64,000 nt of DNA from Myxococcales bacterium (GTDB lineage: Bacteria; Myxococcota_A; Polyangia; Polyangiales; JAFGIB01): assembly GCA_029880325.1 (NCBI GenBank), contig JAOUOP010000030.1:1-64000 (forward strand), written 5' to 3'. The notes under the pieces are model-generated. The model was given only the letters and a program-made list of their open reading frames with translations. It searched no databases and was not told where the DNA came from. Both the position numbers and the translations under genes were made by a program. Below, in pieces: positions 7,714 to 16,561 of the stretch (position 1 is its first letter; every line of letters starts with the position of its first letter).

Positions 7714-7849
7714 GGCTTTATCATAGCGAAAAGCCCTGCCGCGCACACCCGGCAGAGCCCGGCGCCCGGAGGGGCCACAGGGGCCCAGTTGCTCCGGGGG
7801 GGGCAAGGTGCCATTGCTCAATCGTGGTTCGGCAATTAGTCTCGGCTCG

Positions 7850-8782
7850 ATGCGTATCCTCGTCACCGGCGGTGCGGGCTTCATCGGGAGCCATGTTGCA
7901 GACGACTTGATTCAAGCCGGCCATCAGGTGCTGGTGGTCGACGACTTCAGCACCGGTCGCCGGGAAAATCTGCCCGAGGCCGCCGCCTTCGAGCAGATCG
8001 ACATTCGTGATGGCGAGGCGGTCATCGCTGTGAGCAAGGATTTTGGGCCCCAGTGCATTTGCCACCAGGCGGCCCAGACCAGTGTGGCGGTCAGCACCCG
8101 CGAGCCCATCCGCGATGCCGAGATCAACGTGGTGGGAACCCTGAACCTGCTGCAGGCCGCGCTTTCGGTGGGCGTCGAGCGCTTCGTTTTTGCCAGCACG
8201 GGCGGGGCGGTCTACGGCGAAGTACCCAATGGCCAGCGCGCGTCGGTGGGAACCGCGCCGCGGCCCCTGAGCCCCTACGCCTGCTCCAAGTTCGCCGTCG
8301 AAGGATACCTTGAGGCCTACCGTTTCGAGCACGGCCTGGACTATCAGATATTGCGCTACGCCAACGTCTATGGTCCTCGGCAAGATCCTCACGGGGAGGC
8401 CGGTGTCGTCGCGATCTTCTCCGAGCGACTGCTTGCGGGTCAGCAGCTTCAGATCAACGCGCGTCGCAGCGAGGGTGACGGGGGGTGCGTGCGCGACTAC
8501 GTCTATGTGGCCGACGTGGTCCGGGCCAACCGGCTGGCGCTGGAGGGGGCGCTGGGTCCGAAGATCGTCAATATCTGCAGCGCACAGGGCACCTCCACGC
8601 TGGAGCTGGCGCAGGCGCTGGGCGTGGCCGTGGGGGTAACGCCGCAGCTTCGCTTCGCCGGTCGACGCCCCGGCGACGTCGAGCGCTCGGTACTCGATGC
8701 GGCCGACTACCTGCGGCAGTTCCCGGCCACCACGCTCGAGCAAGGGCTCGCAGAGACGGTCGCCTGGTTTCGTTCGCGCTAA
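7850..8782 (+). CDS. NAD-dependent epimerase/dehydratase (UDP-sugar 4-epimerase-like SDR)
   Basis: An extended short-chain dehydrogenase acting on nucleotide sugars. MRILVTGGAGFIGSH is the NAD-binding GGxGFIG start, which fixes the ATG at 7850 over longer in-frame starts. The catalytic Ser/Thr region VFASTGGAVYG, the YACSK (Tyr-x-x-x-Lys) pair and RYANVYGPRQ are all present. The 310-residue length fits UDP-glucose 4-epimerase-like enzymes. Which sugar it acts on cannot be read from the sequence. It is divergent from the STAS-like gene and may supply precursors for glycan synthesis, in keeping with the GtrA gene downstream. Confidence 0.88.
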   Translation: MRILVTGGAGFIGSHVADDLIQAGHQVLVVDDFSTGRRENLPEAAAFEQIDIRDGEAVIAVSKDFGPQCICHQAAQTSVAVSTREPIRDAEINVVGTLNLLQAALSVGVERFVFASTGGAVYGEVPNGQRASVGTAPRPLSPYACSKFAVEGYLEAYRFEHGLDYQILRYANVYGPRQDPHGEAGVVAIFSERLLAGQQLQINARRSEGDGGCVRDYVYVADVVRANRLALEGALGPKIVNICSAQGTSTLELAQALGVAVGVTPQLRFAGRRPGDVERSVLDAADYLRQFPATTLEQGLAETVAWFRSR

Positions 8783-8850
8783 GGAGCCGCCGCAAAATAA
8801 GCACTACATTTCGCCGCCCTGACGGAGTGCGAATCGCGAGCGCGCCCGGA

Positions 8851-8893
8851 GTGAAATCCGCAGGAATAGCGCAGCTATTTTGAGGAATTTCAC
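8851..8893. repeat. Nested inverted repeats downstream of the epimerase gene
   Basis: The outer arms GTGAAAT (8851-8857) and ATTTCAC (8887-8893) enclose a second perfect hairpin AATAGC-GCA-GCTATT (8865-8879), which is followed by two more T residues. The AT-rich inner hairpin with a short T run 70 bases after the epimerase stop could act as a weak terminator. No mobile-element ends are evident. Confidence 0.45.
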
Positions 8894-8934
8894 GAGGACG
8901 TAAGCCGCGAGCGGACCCGCCGGCGCGAGCGCTC

Positions 8935-9264
8935 GTGCCTTCCCTCCTTGCGCGCACGGCCTGGGCCTGCGGCAGCCACACCTTCTACCAAAAAGCCTCC
9001 GCCTGCTCCACGAGCTACAGCATGGCCGTGGAGGGCAGCTTCAGCCTGCGCCGCCTCAGCGACGCCGCAGCCGTGGTCGTGATGGACATCGCAGTCCACG
9101 GTATGCTCGAGGAATACGGCCCCATCTGGCTCGAGACCGCAGATGATGGCGTGCTGAGATTCGAGTTCTCCGAGCCATCGGAAGTCACCCTCTCCGGCGT
9201 CGACCTCAGCGGGCTGGGCGATGAGGGACTCGACGTCATGTACGGCGACCCGGCGCGGTTCTGA
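8935..9264 (+). CDS. Hypothetical protein, possibly a C-terminal fragment
   Basis: The GTG-started frame codes for 109 residues with strong third-position GC, which argues for real or recently real coding sequence. The frame stays open upstream to 8884. It reads WACGSHTFYQKASACSTSY near the start and ends in an acidic beta-rich segment (VLRFEFSEPSEVTLSGVDLS). There is no signal peptide, no good ribosome-binding site and no recognised domain. It may be the end of a longer lost gene. The competing minus-strand frame has no better support. Confidence 0.35.
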   Translation: MPSLLARTAWACGSHTFYQKASACSTSYSMAVEGSFSLRRLSDAAAVVVMDIAVHGMLEEYGPIWLETADDGVLRFEFSEPSEVTLSGVDLSGLGDEGLDVMYGDPARF

Positions 9265-9270
9265 GCGGCT

Positions 9271-9735
9271 TCAATCAGTGCCCCGGCCGATCCTACCAAA
9301 GGCGATGAACTTGGCGCCGGCGTAATTCACAAGCGTAGCCAGGACGATGCCGATGGCATTGCTGAGCACGTAGCCGTAGCCGCGGTCCAAATCGGCCCAC
9401 ACCATCAGTGAGTGGATGATGACGACGCGCACGCCGAGGCCGAGAAGGTTGGCTCCGACGTAGGCCAGGTAGCTGGGCAGCAGGGGCGCTTGCCGGGCTT
9501 GGGTGAAGGTGAAGCGGCGGTTGAGGGCGTAGTTGCTGCTGACCGTGACGCAAAAGCCGAGCACTGCGCACAGGCGGGTGTCGAGCCCCAGGCCTTCTTT
9601 GACCGCGACCACGGTGGTGAGGTCGATGAAGAGACCGATCAGACCCACCGTACAGAATTTCGCCAGCTCGTGGAGCGTGGGGTGGGCTGCAGCCTGGTGA
9701 TCGCCGATGCGCCTCAGGTTTTCGATCAGGGACAC
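9271..9735 (-). CDS. GtrA family membrane protein
   Basis: A 154-residue protein with four predicted membrane segments. The typical GtrA features are LAKFCTVGLIGLFIDL at the first helix, SSNYALNRRFTF after the second and LVNYAGAKFIAF at the end. GtrA proteins are thought to help move polyprenyl-linked sugars across the inner membrane for decoration of surface glycans. The start is GTG. A nearby SDR sugar enzyme is consistent with such a job. No glycosyltransferase gene is directly linked here. Confidence 0.88.
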   Translation of the reverse strand: MSLIENLRRIGDHQAAAHPTLHELAKFCTVGLIGLFIDLTTVVAVKEGLGLDTRLCAVLGFCVTVSSNYALNRRFTFTQARQAPLLPSYLAYVGANLLGLGVRVVIIHSLMVWADLDRGYGYVLSNAIGIVLATLVNYAGAKFIAFGRIGRGTD

Positions 9736-9817
9736 GGGCTCTGTTTCTGCACCCTGACCGTAGTCGCGCGTGGGCGAAGCGCGTCGTGTCGACGGCGGCG
9801 CGTGGGCGAGGCGTCGG

Positions 9818-11497
9818 TTATCGCTTCACGGGCTGCGCCTTCAGCGCGGCCTTGCCGTTCTTCACGTGCACTGCAAAGCGCACGCTCTTGGCACCGTGCT
9901 TGGCGATGATCTGATCGCGGGTCTTGCTCAGCGTGACCACGAATTTGTCGAAAGTAAGGTTTTCAGTGGGCTCGCCGGTCTGCTGACGCGTGGCGACGTA
10001 GCTTTCGAAGACTTCTTGGAAATGCCCCTGTTCGTCGAATGCGGCGGGCGCCGCTGGGGCGGCCGCAGTCGGGGCGGCGGGCGCTGGTGGCGTGGGTGGA
10101 GGTGATGCCACCGGGGGCGGCGGCGGTGCCGGAGAGCGTGACGGAGGCGGAGGTGCAGGGATGGAGGAAACCGGCGGCGGCGGCGCCGGCGAGGGTTTGG
10201 GCTTGGGCGGCGGGCTCGGTTCGGGCGCGTCGTTGGCGAAGCCGAAGAAGGGGGTGGACTCGGCTTCGGGGGTGGGCCCGAGGATCTCATTGAGATCCGC
10301 CTTCTTGCGCACTGGCGGCCCCTTCATGTCCGTGGCGCGCTCGGCTTCTTTTTCGATGGCGTGGTTGATGCCGTCGGCGACCTTGCGATAGGCGCCGCGC
10401 CACTCGGTCACGATCAGGCGATCGCGATCGCCCGAGGCGATCTCCGCGGTCTTTTTGGCAAGCCGCTTCAAGTGGCGGTCGCGCTCCAGATACACGAAAA
10501 GCAGGCCAATGATCGCCAGCGCCGCCGTGCCGCTACCCAGGATCGGCAGGGGCAAGGATTTGACGTCGTCCTGGGAGGCGAGTTCGAAGAGCTGCTTGGG
10601 CGAGGTGATCTGGGAACGCGGTCGCGCGATGGCATATCCCACGCCCGCGCGCGCGGCGCCTCCCGTGATGGGGCTGAAGACCGCGAGCGCGCCGCCTGCA
10701 AGCTCCTTGGGCTCGGTGCGGTTGCCGCCCTGGTAGCGTTCGTCCTTGAGCACGTCGGGGAGGGCGGCGGCGATTTCGGCCCGCTGCGGGGCGCCTTGCA
10801 CGTCGGTGGGGGCGAAGCTGGCCAGCACGTCGGTGCCATAGGAAAAGGCGATCGTGGCGCCGCCCAGGTTGGTGGAGAGCTTTTCCGCCAGCGTGCTGTC
10901 GAACTCGTAGCCGTGCACGACAACGCCGGCATATTCGCTGCCGTGCATCACCGGTCGGGCGGCCATGCGGTAGACGTGGCGGTCGTAGACCCAGACATCG
11001 TCGCGCAGGTAACCCTGCAGGGCGCGCCGAACCAGGGGGTAGGTCGAAAGCGATGCACCCGCGGGATTGGCTTCCATCGGGCCGAGCTGGGCGATGATGC
11101 GGCCACCGCGGTCGAGGGCGAAGGCGATGTCCGGGGCCAGCGCCTTGTTTTCGGCCTCATCACCGCTGCCGGCTTCCACCAGCTTGGCGACGTGGGCGCG
11201 CATGGTTTCCTTGGCCTTGCGGTTCAGATCGCCCAGGGCTTTGCTGTCCGCGATGCCGCTGGCCTGGCGCAGCACGCCGCCGAGTTCGCTGTCGACGGTG
11301 ATGAAGGCCATGCGGTCGAGGCGGGTGCGCGCCTCCAGGCGCAGCAGCGCATCGATGATCACCCGATCTCGGCCCATGGCGTCGGACAGGGCGTCATCGG
11401 AGGTTCGATTGATCACACCCTGGGCGAGCATGGCGGCGCCGGTCGCGACGCCCGCTGCCACGGCGAGGAAGATGTACCAGAATCGAGAGAGCAGCAT
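9818..11497 (-). CDS. Two-TM sensor-like membrane protein with MXAN_5187-type C-terminal domain
   Basis: The 559-residue protein has an N-terminal membrane helix (about 8-27), an extracytoplasmic sensor-like domain (about 30-310) with a CACHE-like pattern, a second helix (LGSGTAALAIIGLLFVYLE, about 320-338), a short HAMP-like helix, and a long Pro-rich linker (about 415-490). The C-terminal domain is cytoplasmic and contains FDKFVVTLSKTRDQIIAKHGAKSVRFAVHV, which matches the MXAN_5187 C-terminal family known from myxobacteria. There is no kinase or cyclase output domain. Its start is 20 bases after the stop of the next upstream gene, a cupredoxin-like secreted protein, so the two probably form an operon. 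Confidence 0.78.
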   Translation of the reverse strand: MLLSRFWYIFLAVAAGVATGAAMLAQGVINRTSDDALSDAMGRDRVIIDALLRLEARTRLDRMAFITVDSELGGVLRQASGIADSKALGDLNRKAKETMRAHVAKLVEAGSGDEAENKALAPDIAFALDRGGRIIAQLGPMEANPAGASLSTYPLVRRALQGYLRDDVWVYDRHVYRMAARPVMHGSEYAGVVVHGYEFDSTLAEKLSTNLGGATIAFSYGTDVLASFAPTDVQGAPQRAEIAAALPDVLKDERYQGGNRTEPKELAGGALAVFSPITGGAARAGVGYAIARPRSQITSPKQLFELASQDDVKSLPLPILGSGTAALAIIGLLFVYLERDRHLKRLAKKTAEIASGDRDRLIVTEWRGAYRKVADGINHAIEKEAERATDMKGPPVRKKADLNEILGPTPEAESTPFFGFANDAPEPSPPPKPKPSPAPPPPVSSIPAPPPPSRSPAPPPPPVASPPPTPPAPAAPTAAAPAAPAAFDEQGHFQEVFESYVATRQQTGEPTENLTFDKFVVTLSKTRDQIIAKHGAKSVRFAVHVKNGKAALKAQPVKR

Positions 11498-11519
11498 CGA
11501 GGTTCCCGCCGGTGGCGCG

Positions 11520-12248
11520 CTACTTGGTTTCGGGCGATGGGTCTTGGGCCTTCGCGGTCAGCGCGATCGGCGGAATTTCCAGTGCGGACTCGGTCAGGGT
11601 GACCTCCTGGGAGCTGATCTCCTGGGCGCCGTGGAAGACCTTGAGCGTGTAGGTTCCCGCCGGTGTCGCGGCAAAGGTGAAAGCACCGTTTTCGCCCACC
11701 GTGGCGACTGCCACCAGGTCGGGCAACACGTGCAAGTGTCCTTCCAGGTGGCCGATCAGGCGGTCGGCCAGGGGCCAGTTGCCGGCGTTTTTGAGGTTGA
11801 CCGAGCGCTGACCGCGGGGTGAGGTGGCTTCCGCAGAAAAGCCGTCGAGCCCTTCGGCGTAGAGTTCGTGGGCGATTTCGTCGTGGTTGGTGAACGAAAC
11901 CGTGGTGCCGGTGCGCACCACCAGCGTCGACGGCAGCAGGCCCCCGCCCTCGAAGCGAGCGTCGAGGCGATCGCCGGCGATCGCCTCTCCCTCGCCGACC
12001 AGCACGACCGCCAGCTCGCGTGAGGCATCGACGCGGTCGGGCAAAACCTGCTTGAAGCCATTTTCGAGCTCCCAATTGTAGGGGACACGCTTGGGCTTGG
12101 GCTGGGTTGGCTTGTAGGCGCCGAGGACCAGGCGACCGCTGGCGGCTCCGGCCGCAGCTGAGGACTGCCAGTGCAGCGTGACGCCGATCGAGAGGCCGAC
12201 GGCGAGCCCGGTGTGTAGCAGCGCGGCGCCGAGGTTTCGGATGCTCAT
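11520..12248 (-). CDS. Secreted cupredoxin-like protein with carboxypeptidase-regulatory-like end
   Basis: The 242-residue protein starts MSIRNLGAALL; GAGG lies about 7 bases before the ATG at 12248. A signal sequence or anchor covers about residues 5-25. The middle part reads TLVVRTGTTVSFTNHDEIAHELYA, resembling the copper-site strand of plastocyanin-like folds (N-x-D-x-x-x-H). The end, GAFTFAATPAGTYTLKVFHG, looks like a carboxypeptidase regulatory/transthyretin-like beta domain. A second Cys ligand for a type I copper site is not seen, so copper binding is doubtful. It lies just upstream of the MXAN_5187-type gene and could be its extracytoplasmic partner; that is inference. Confidence 0.65.
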   Translation of the reverse strand: MSIRNLGAALLHTGLAVGLSIGVTLHWQSSAAAGAASGRLVLGAYKPTQPKPKRVPYNWELENGFKQVLPDRVDASRELAVVLVGEGEAIAGDRLDARFEGGGLLPSTLVVRTGTTVSFTNHDEIAHELYAEGLDGFSAEATSPRGQRSVNLKNAGNWPLADRLIGHLEGHLHVLPDLVAVATVGENGAFTFAATPAGTYTLKVFHGAQEISSQEVTLTESALEIPPIALTAKAQDPSPETK

Positions 12249-12341
12249 ATCAAGCCTCGCAGGGAGCAATTAGGGTATCCAATCGGGCGCGGTGGGGTCA
12301 ATCTTGTCCAGCGGCGGGATTCGGGCTACACGCAAGCGCAA

Positions 12342-13205
12342 GTGAGTGCACCCGAAACGATACGTCTGGCCTACAGCCCGGATTCGGACGATGCGTTCAT
12401 GTTCTGGGCGATCAAGAACGGGCGCATCGATCTGGGCGGTTTCCGCTTCGAGCACTCGCGGGACGACACCGAGAGCCTCAACCGCGACGCCGAGGCCGAC
12501 TCTAGCCCTGACGTCAGTGCCGTGTCGATCCATCAATATGCCTACATCGCCGATCGCTATCAGCTCTTGCCCCACGGTGGCAGCGTGGGCGCGGGCTACG
12601 GTCCGGTGCTGGTCGCCGATCGCCAGCGCGCCCTGGACGAGCTTGCGGGCAAGCGCCTGGGCGTTCCGGGGCTGCGCACATCGGCGTATCTGGCGTTGCG
12701 CCTCGTGCTTTCCGACTTCGAGCCCGTGGTGCTGCCGGTGGCGCCCTTTCGACGCGCCTACGAAGCGGTCGCAAGCGGTGAGGTCGAGGCGGCCCTGCTG
12801 ATCCACGAGGGGCGCTTGCTCTATGAACGCGAAGGACTGCATCGGGTGCTGGAGTTGGGCGAGGCATGGCAGCAGCTGACGGGCCTACCCTTGCCGCTCG
12901 GGGGCAATGTGATCCGGCGCTCGCTGGGGAGCGAGACCATCGCGCGGGTGTCGGCGGTGCTGCGTGAGTCGATCGCGTGGGCGCTTCAGCATCGCGATGA
13001 GGTGATCGACGCCATGCTGGCCGAGGAACATCGCCAGGACGTGCCCCGGGAACGGGCGCTCTTCGATCGCTACCTGGGCATGTACGCCAACGCCGATACC
13101 CTTGACTACGGCGAGCAAGGTCGGCGTGCCATCCAAGAGTTGATGGCGCGCGGTCACCGTGCCGGCGTGATCCCCCATCCGGTCGAGGTCGACTTCGCTC
13201 CCTGA
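12342..13205 (+). CDS. mqnD: 1,4-dihydroxy-6-naphthoate synthase (futalosine pathway)
   Basis: The protein has a periplasmic-binding-protein-like fold and acts in menaquinone synthesis from chorismate via futalosine, converting cyclic dehypoxanthinyl futalosine to 1,4-dihydroxy-6-naphthoate. AYSPDSDDAFMFWAI is the MqnA/MqnD opening motif. GLPLPLGGNVIRR and the length of 287 residues fit MqnD better than MqnA. The start is GTG. It is divergently transcribed from the cupredoxin-like gene. No other menaquinone genes are in the window, so the rest of the pathway must be elsewhere. Confidence 0.88.
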   Translation: MSAPETIRLAYSPDSDDAFMFWAIKNGRIDLGGFRFEHSRDDTESLNRDAEADSSPDVSAVSIHQYAYIADRYQLLPHGGSVGAGYGPVLVADRQRALDELAGKRLGVPGLRTSAYLALRLVLSDFEPVVLPVAPFRRAYEAVASGEVEAALLIHEGRLLYEREGLHRVLELGEAWQQLTGLPLPLGGNVIRRSLGSETIARVSAVLRESIAWALQHRDEVIDAMLAEEHRQDVPRERALFDRYLGMYANADTLDYGEQGRRAIQELMARGHRAGVIPHPVEVDFAP

Positions 13206-13235
13206 TGGTTTCTGGGGACCGGCGCCGGATAAGCG

Positions 13236-14396
13236 TCAAACCGGTGGCGGTGAATAGAAGTCCACGACGCGAATCGGGCGAGGGCTGAGTCGGGCTTCGA
13301 CGCTTTCGCGCATGCCCACCACGTCGCCGCCGATCTGCAGTGGCGTCGGGCGATCGCACTCGATGCGGATGGCATCGACGAGGAAATCCTGCAGTCTTTT
13401 GCCGCGGTAGGTGCCCTGCCAGATGCTCTTCAAGTGCGTCAGGGCCACGACCGAACCGAAGCTCGCGACGCGCAGATTGAAACGATCTTCGCGATCCTCG
13501 CAGAAGGGAAAGATGCGCGCGCCCAGGCCCCAGTAGGGGATGGTGCTGAAGGCCAGCAGCGTGGCCGGACCGTCGTAGAGCAGTGCGCCCGACTCGTAGC
13601 GTTCCGCATCTGCCGGATTGTTGTCGTGGCTGACGCGATAGGCGCTGGCGCCGGCGTTGTAGATGCGGAAGCGCGGCGCCTTGCCCATCAGGAACTGGGG
13701 CATGGTGCGCCCGGCGATCGCGACGCTGTAGGTCAGGGCGGCGTGGGAGGCGTGCTTGAGCACCGGCGTGCGCTGAAAGAGGTCGCGAATCTGGCTGTGG
13801 TATTCGAGGGTGATGGCGTCGGCGCCAAGGCCCCCGAAGGGCGTCAAGAGCCCCTCGACCTCGATCAGGCGTAGCTCGCGGCTGCCGCCCTCGCTGCGCA
13901 GGCGCGCCAGGTCGGCCACTACGCCGCGCCCCTTTTTGTACTGAGCGCCGAGCACCCAGGCCATGGCGTTGCCCGTGCCCAGCTTCAGCAGACCAAAGCG
14001 CGGCAGCGGGCGCCCGCGCGCGTCGGCCAGCTTTGCGATCCACGAGACCATCTGCACGAAGGTTCCATCGCCACCGCCGGTCAGGACCGTCGGGTAGCCG
14101 CGTTCGACGATGATGCGCGCGATGTCGCGTCCCTCATCGAGGCTGCGGGAAACGAAGAGGTCGCCGCTCTGCACGATTTGGTCGAGCAACTGCACCAGCG
14201 GTTCGGTGACCTGCTTGGCCCGACCGTTGACGACCACCGCGACGCGATCGGCCGCGCTGCTCCAGGGCGCGTCCGCTCGACCGGAGGGGCGGGAAGGGCG
14301 CGAACCCGGAGGACGTGAAGAGATCGGGTCGGATGGGGGACGCGAAGCAGGCGCGGAAGCAGGCGACGATGGATCGGAGGAACGTTCGGAGACCAT
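13236..14396 (-). CDS. Diacylglycerol kinase / sphingosine-kinase-like lipid kinase
   Basis: The 386-residue protein starts MVSERSSDP. Residues 5-55 are a Ser/Pro-rich unstructured tail. The kinase domain shows RVAVVVNGRAK, the nucleotide-binding loop TGGGDGTFVQM and LGTGNAMAW, characteristic of the DAGK catalytic family (YegS/DgkB-like). The C-terminal beta-sandwich ends with the conserved basic DRPTPLQIGGDVVG. Substrate is a lipid such as diacylglycerol but cannot be named. The frame extends upstream through the tRNA gene, which is an artefact; the ATG at 14396 is the first start after the tRNA. Confidence 0.85.
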   Translation of the reverse strand: MVSERSSDPSSPASAPASRPPSDPISSRPPGSRPSRPSGRADAPWSSAADRVAVVVNGRAKQVTEPLVQLLDQIVQSGDLFVSRSLDEGRDIARIIVERGYPTVLTGGGDGTFVQMVSWIAKLADARGRPLPRFGLLKLGTGNAMAWVLGAQYKKGRGVVADLARLRSEGGSRELRLIEVEGLLTPFGGLGADAITLEYHSQIRDLFQRTPVLKHASHAALTYSVAIAGRTMPQFLMGKAPRFRIYNAGASAYRVSHDNNPADAERYESGALLYDGPATLLAFSTIPYWGLGARIFPFCEDREDRFNLRVASFGSVVALTHLKSIWQGTYRGKRLQDFLVDAIRIECDRPTPLQIGGDVVGMRESVEARLSPRPIRVVDFYSPPPV

Positions 14397-14423
14397 CAGC
14401 CTGTCCGCTCGTCGAGTTTGTCG

Positions 14424-14510
14424 TGGTAGCCGAGGCCGGACTCGAACCGGCACGCCCTTGCGGGCACCGGATTTTGAATCCGGCGCGTCTGCCAGTTTCG
14501 CCACTCGGCC
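14424..14510 (-). tRNA. tRNA-Leu (anticodon CAA)
   Basis: The minus strand folds into a complete class II tRNA of 87 bases. The acceptor stem pairs GGCCGAG with CTCGGCT (one G-T pair), the anticodon stem is CCGGA/TCCGG around TTCAAAA (anticodon CAA), there is a long variable arm (CCGC-AA-GGG region), and the T arm is GCCGG-TTCGAGT-CCGGC. The 3' CCA is encoded. It lies 27 bases upstream of the lipid kinase gene in the same direction. Its translation across the open frame gives the familiar pseudo-peptide KLADAPDSKSG. Confidence 0.95.
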
Positions 14511-14592
14511 GGCAGGTGGCGGAGCATAGCTCCATTGCGCCCGTTTGACACCACTGTCTTCGAGCGAGGTCTTTGGGGGGGATGGGCTGGGA

Positions 14593-16353
14593 TCAGCCGG
14601 TGTTGCTCTGGCGCTGGGGGGTCGGATCGGTGGCGCGGTTGGAGGCCCGACGGGACTGCGCACGCCGTTCGTGCAGGCCCCGGCTCTGGCGATCGGAGGC
14701 CACCAATTCCTCGATCAGGTCGCGGCACTCGGGGCGGTCGCGCAGGCCGACGACGAGAATGGCCGAGGCCTGGCCGAAGGCTTTCTCGAATTCGACCGCG
14801 TCCTTGACCTTGCCCGCCATGCGCTCGCGACCGGCGCTGAGGTCGTTTTCGAGGGCGTCCGAGTAGCGCTGCAGCTGCCCGCGCAGATCTTCGATTTGTT
14901 TGCGCAGCTCGGCAGCTCGAGCTTCGCAACGCTCGGCCTGGGCGAGGTTGGCCTCGGCCTGCCGATGATTGACTTCGATGGTAGCCTGGGCCGCACCCAG
15001 GGCCTGAAAGCGCTCCTTGACCAGCGCGACATCCGGGGCCTTGTCGCGCTCGAGTTCGGCGACCTGTTTTTTGATCGCCTCGAGTTCAGTGCTCGAGTTG
15101 CGCACCGCCTGGGCCAATGTGTCGGCGCGTTCGTGCCAGTCGGCCGCTTCGCGCAGGCTTCGTGACTCGTCGGTGGCCAGGTCTTCGACTTTGCGGCCGA
15201 GTTCGGCGCGCAGCGCGCGTCCGCGGCGTTCGGTGGCGTCGAGCTTGCGCGATTGGCTTGCCACTTCGCCTTCGAGCCGCGCCGCGCGCGAGGCCAGCTC
15301 CCACAGCTTGGCGGCCGCGTCGTGCAGCTCGTTGGGCGACTTGCCGTTGGGATAGGCGCGCGCCAGGATGCGCTGGAAGTTCGCAGCCCGCGTGCCCCAC
15401 TCCTGAACGCCGGGCGTGGGCGCTGGCGGTGGTGGGGGCGGCGCCATCGGCGCCTCCGATGGTGAACTCTCGAGCAACTTGGACGGCAGCGAGCGCTGGA
15501 AGGCCTTGAGTTCTTCCTGCAGGTGGTGGCCGTCGCGAAAGCGCTTGGCCGGGTCCTTCTCAAGCAACCGCATGATGATGGCTTCGCACTGGGGCGGGAT
15601 CTCGCCGCGGATTTTTGATGGCCGCGGCGCCGGGGCCTTGCGCTGCATCTCCAGTAGCGTTTCCCGATCGTTGGATCGGAAAGGCAGTTGGCCGGTGAGC
15701 ATTTCGAAGAAGAGAATGCCCAGGGCGTAGAGATCGCAGGATGCCGTCGCGTCTTCACCGCGAGCCTGCTCCGGGGCCATATACTCGGGCGTGCCGAAGA
15801 CCGCGCCCTTGGGGGCCAACCGCGCATCGCGCGTGAGCGCGGCCAACCCGAAGTCCAGGATCTTGACGAAGTCGCGACGACCGCCCTGCACTGTCAGCAT
15901 GATGTTGTCACTCTTGAGATCGCGATGCACGACGCCGAGGTCGTGGGCGCGGGCCAGAGCGGCGCACATCTGCTCGATGATGTCGGCGGCGCGGTCGATG
16001 GGCATCGAGCCCTTGGTGCACTCGGCTGACAGTGAAGTTCCAACCAGGTATTCCATGACCAGGTAGAGTTCACCGTCGTCGGTCTCGCCCACGTCGTGAA
16101 TCTGCACGATGTGGGCGTGGTCGACGCGATTGGCGGCGCGTGCTTCGCGTAACATCCAGGCCCGCAGATGGGTCTCACCTCGCAGGTCGGGGCGGATTAA
16201 CTTCAGCGCCACGACGCGATCGATGAGCACGTGACGGGCGCGGTAGACGACCCCCATGCCGCCTTCCCCGAGACGAGCTTCGAGGCGATAGCGGCCTGCC
16301 ACGGTCTTGCCGAGGTAGGGATCTTGTTTTCGACGGCTGCTTGAAGTGGCCAT
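14593..16353 (-). CDS. Hanks-type Ser/Thr protein kinase with C-terminal coiled coil
   Basis: The 586-residue cytosolic kinase has a complete catalytic domain (about 17-285). It shows RLGEGGMGVVY (Gly-rich loop), VALKLI (ATP-anchoring Lys), VVHRDLKSDN (catalytic loop), LDFGLA (Mg-binding Asp) and GTPEYMAPEQARG (activation segment). A Pro-rich linker follows, with PPPPPPAPTP near 310. Residues about 320-560 form a long heptad-like coiled coil (VEDLATDESRSLREAADWHERAD and similar). No membrane helix or PASTA repeat is present. The coiled coil probably mediates oligomerisation or partner docking. It is divergent from the amidohydrolase gene. Confidence 0.93.
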   Translation of the reverse strand: MATSSSRRKQDPYLGKTVAGRYRLEARLGEGGMGVVYRARHVLIDRVVALKLIRPDLRGETHLRAWMLREARAANRVDHAHIVQIHDVGETDDGELYLVMEYLVGTSLSAECTKGSMPIDRAADIIEQMCAALARAHDLGVVHRDLKSDNIMLTVQGGRRDFVKILDFGLAALTRDARLAPKGAVFGTPEYMAPEQARGEDATASCDLYALGILFFEMLTGQLPFRSNDRETLLEMQRKAPAPRPSKIRGEIPPQCEAIIMRLLEKDPAKRFRDGHHLQEELKAFQRSLPSKLLESSPSEAPMAPPPPPPAPTPGVQEWGTRAANFQRILARAYPNGKSPNELHDAAAKLWELASRAARLEGEVASQSRKLDATERRGRALRAELGRKVEDLATDESRSLREAADWHERADTLAQAVRNSSTELEAIKKQVAELERDKAPDVALVKERFQALGAAQATIEVNHRQAEANLAQAERCEARAAELRKQIEDLRGQLQRYSDALENDLSAGRERMAGKVKDAVEFEKAFGQASAILVVGLRDRPECRDLIEELVASDRQSRGLHERRAQSRRASNRATDPTPQRQSNTG

Positions 16354-16561
16354 GGTGGGTTAGCTCGGGGCTGCGCGGCGGCTCAGGCCTGGGGGGAAGG
16401 TTCGGGCAGCGGGGCGGAAGCGATCGCGATTGCTTCCGCCCAATGATACACGGCATCACGCGCGCGATTGAAGGGGCTTCGGGGCGCTCACTCGGTCCGC
16501 CTCCTTTCAAGCACTTGGCCGCTTTGCTGGCGTCATGGGGTAATGTAGGGCAGTCTGCCTG

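Noticed and set aside
10361..11602. A 413-residue plus-strand frame opposite the MXAN_5187-type gene
   Set aside because: It is antisense to a gene with clear domains, and its composition is typical of shadow frames in GC-rich DNA.
14397..14663. N-terminal extension of the lipid kinase
   Set aside because: The added peptide is a translation of the tRNA-Leu gene and flanking DNA; the ATG at 14396 is the sensible start.
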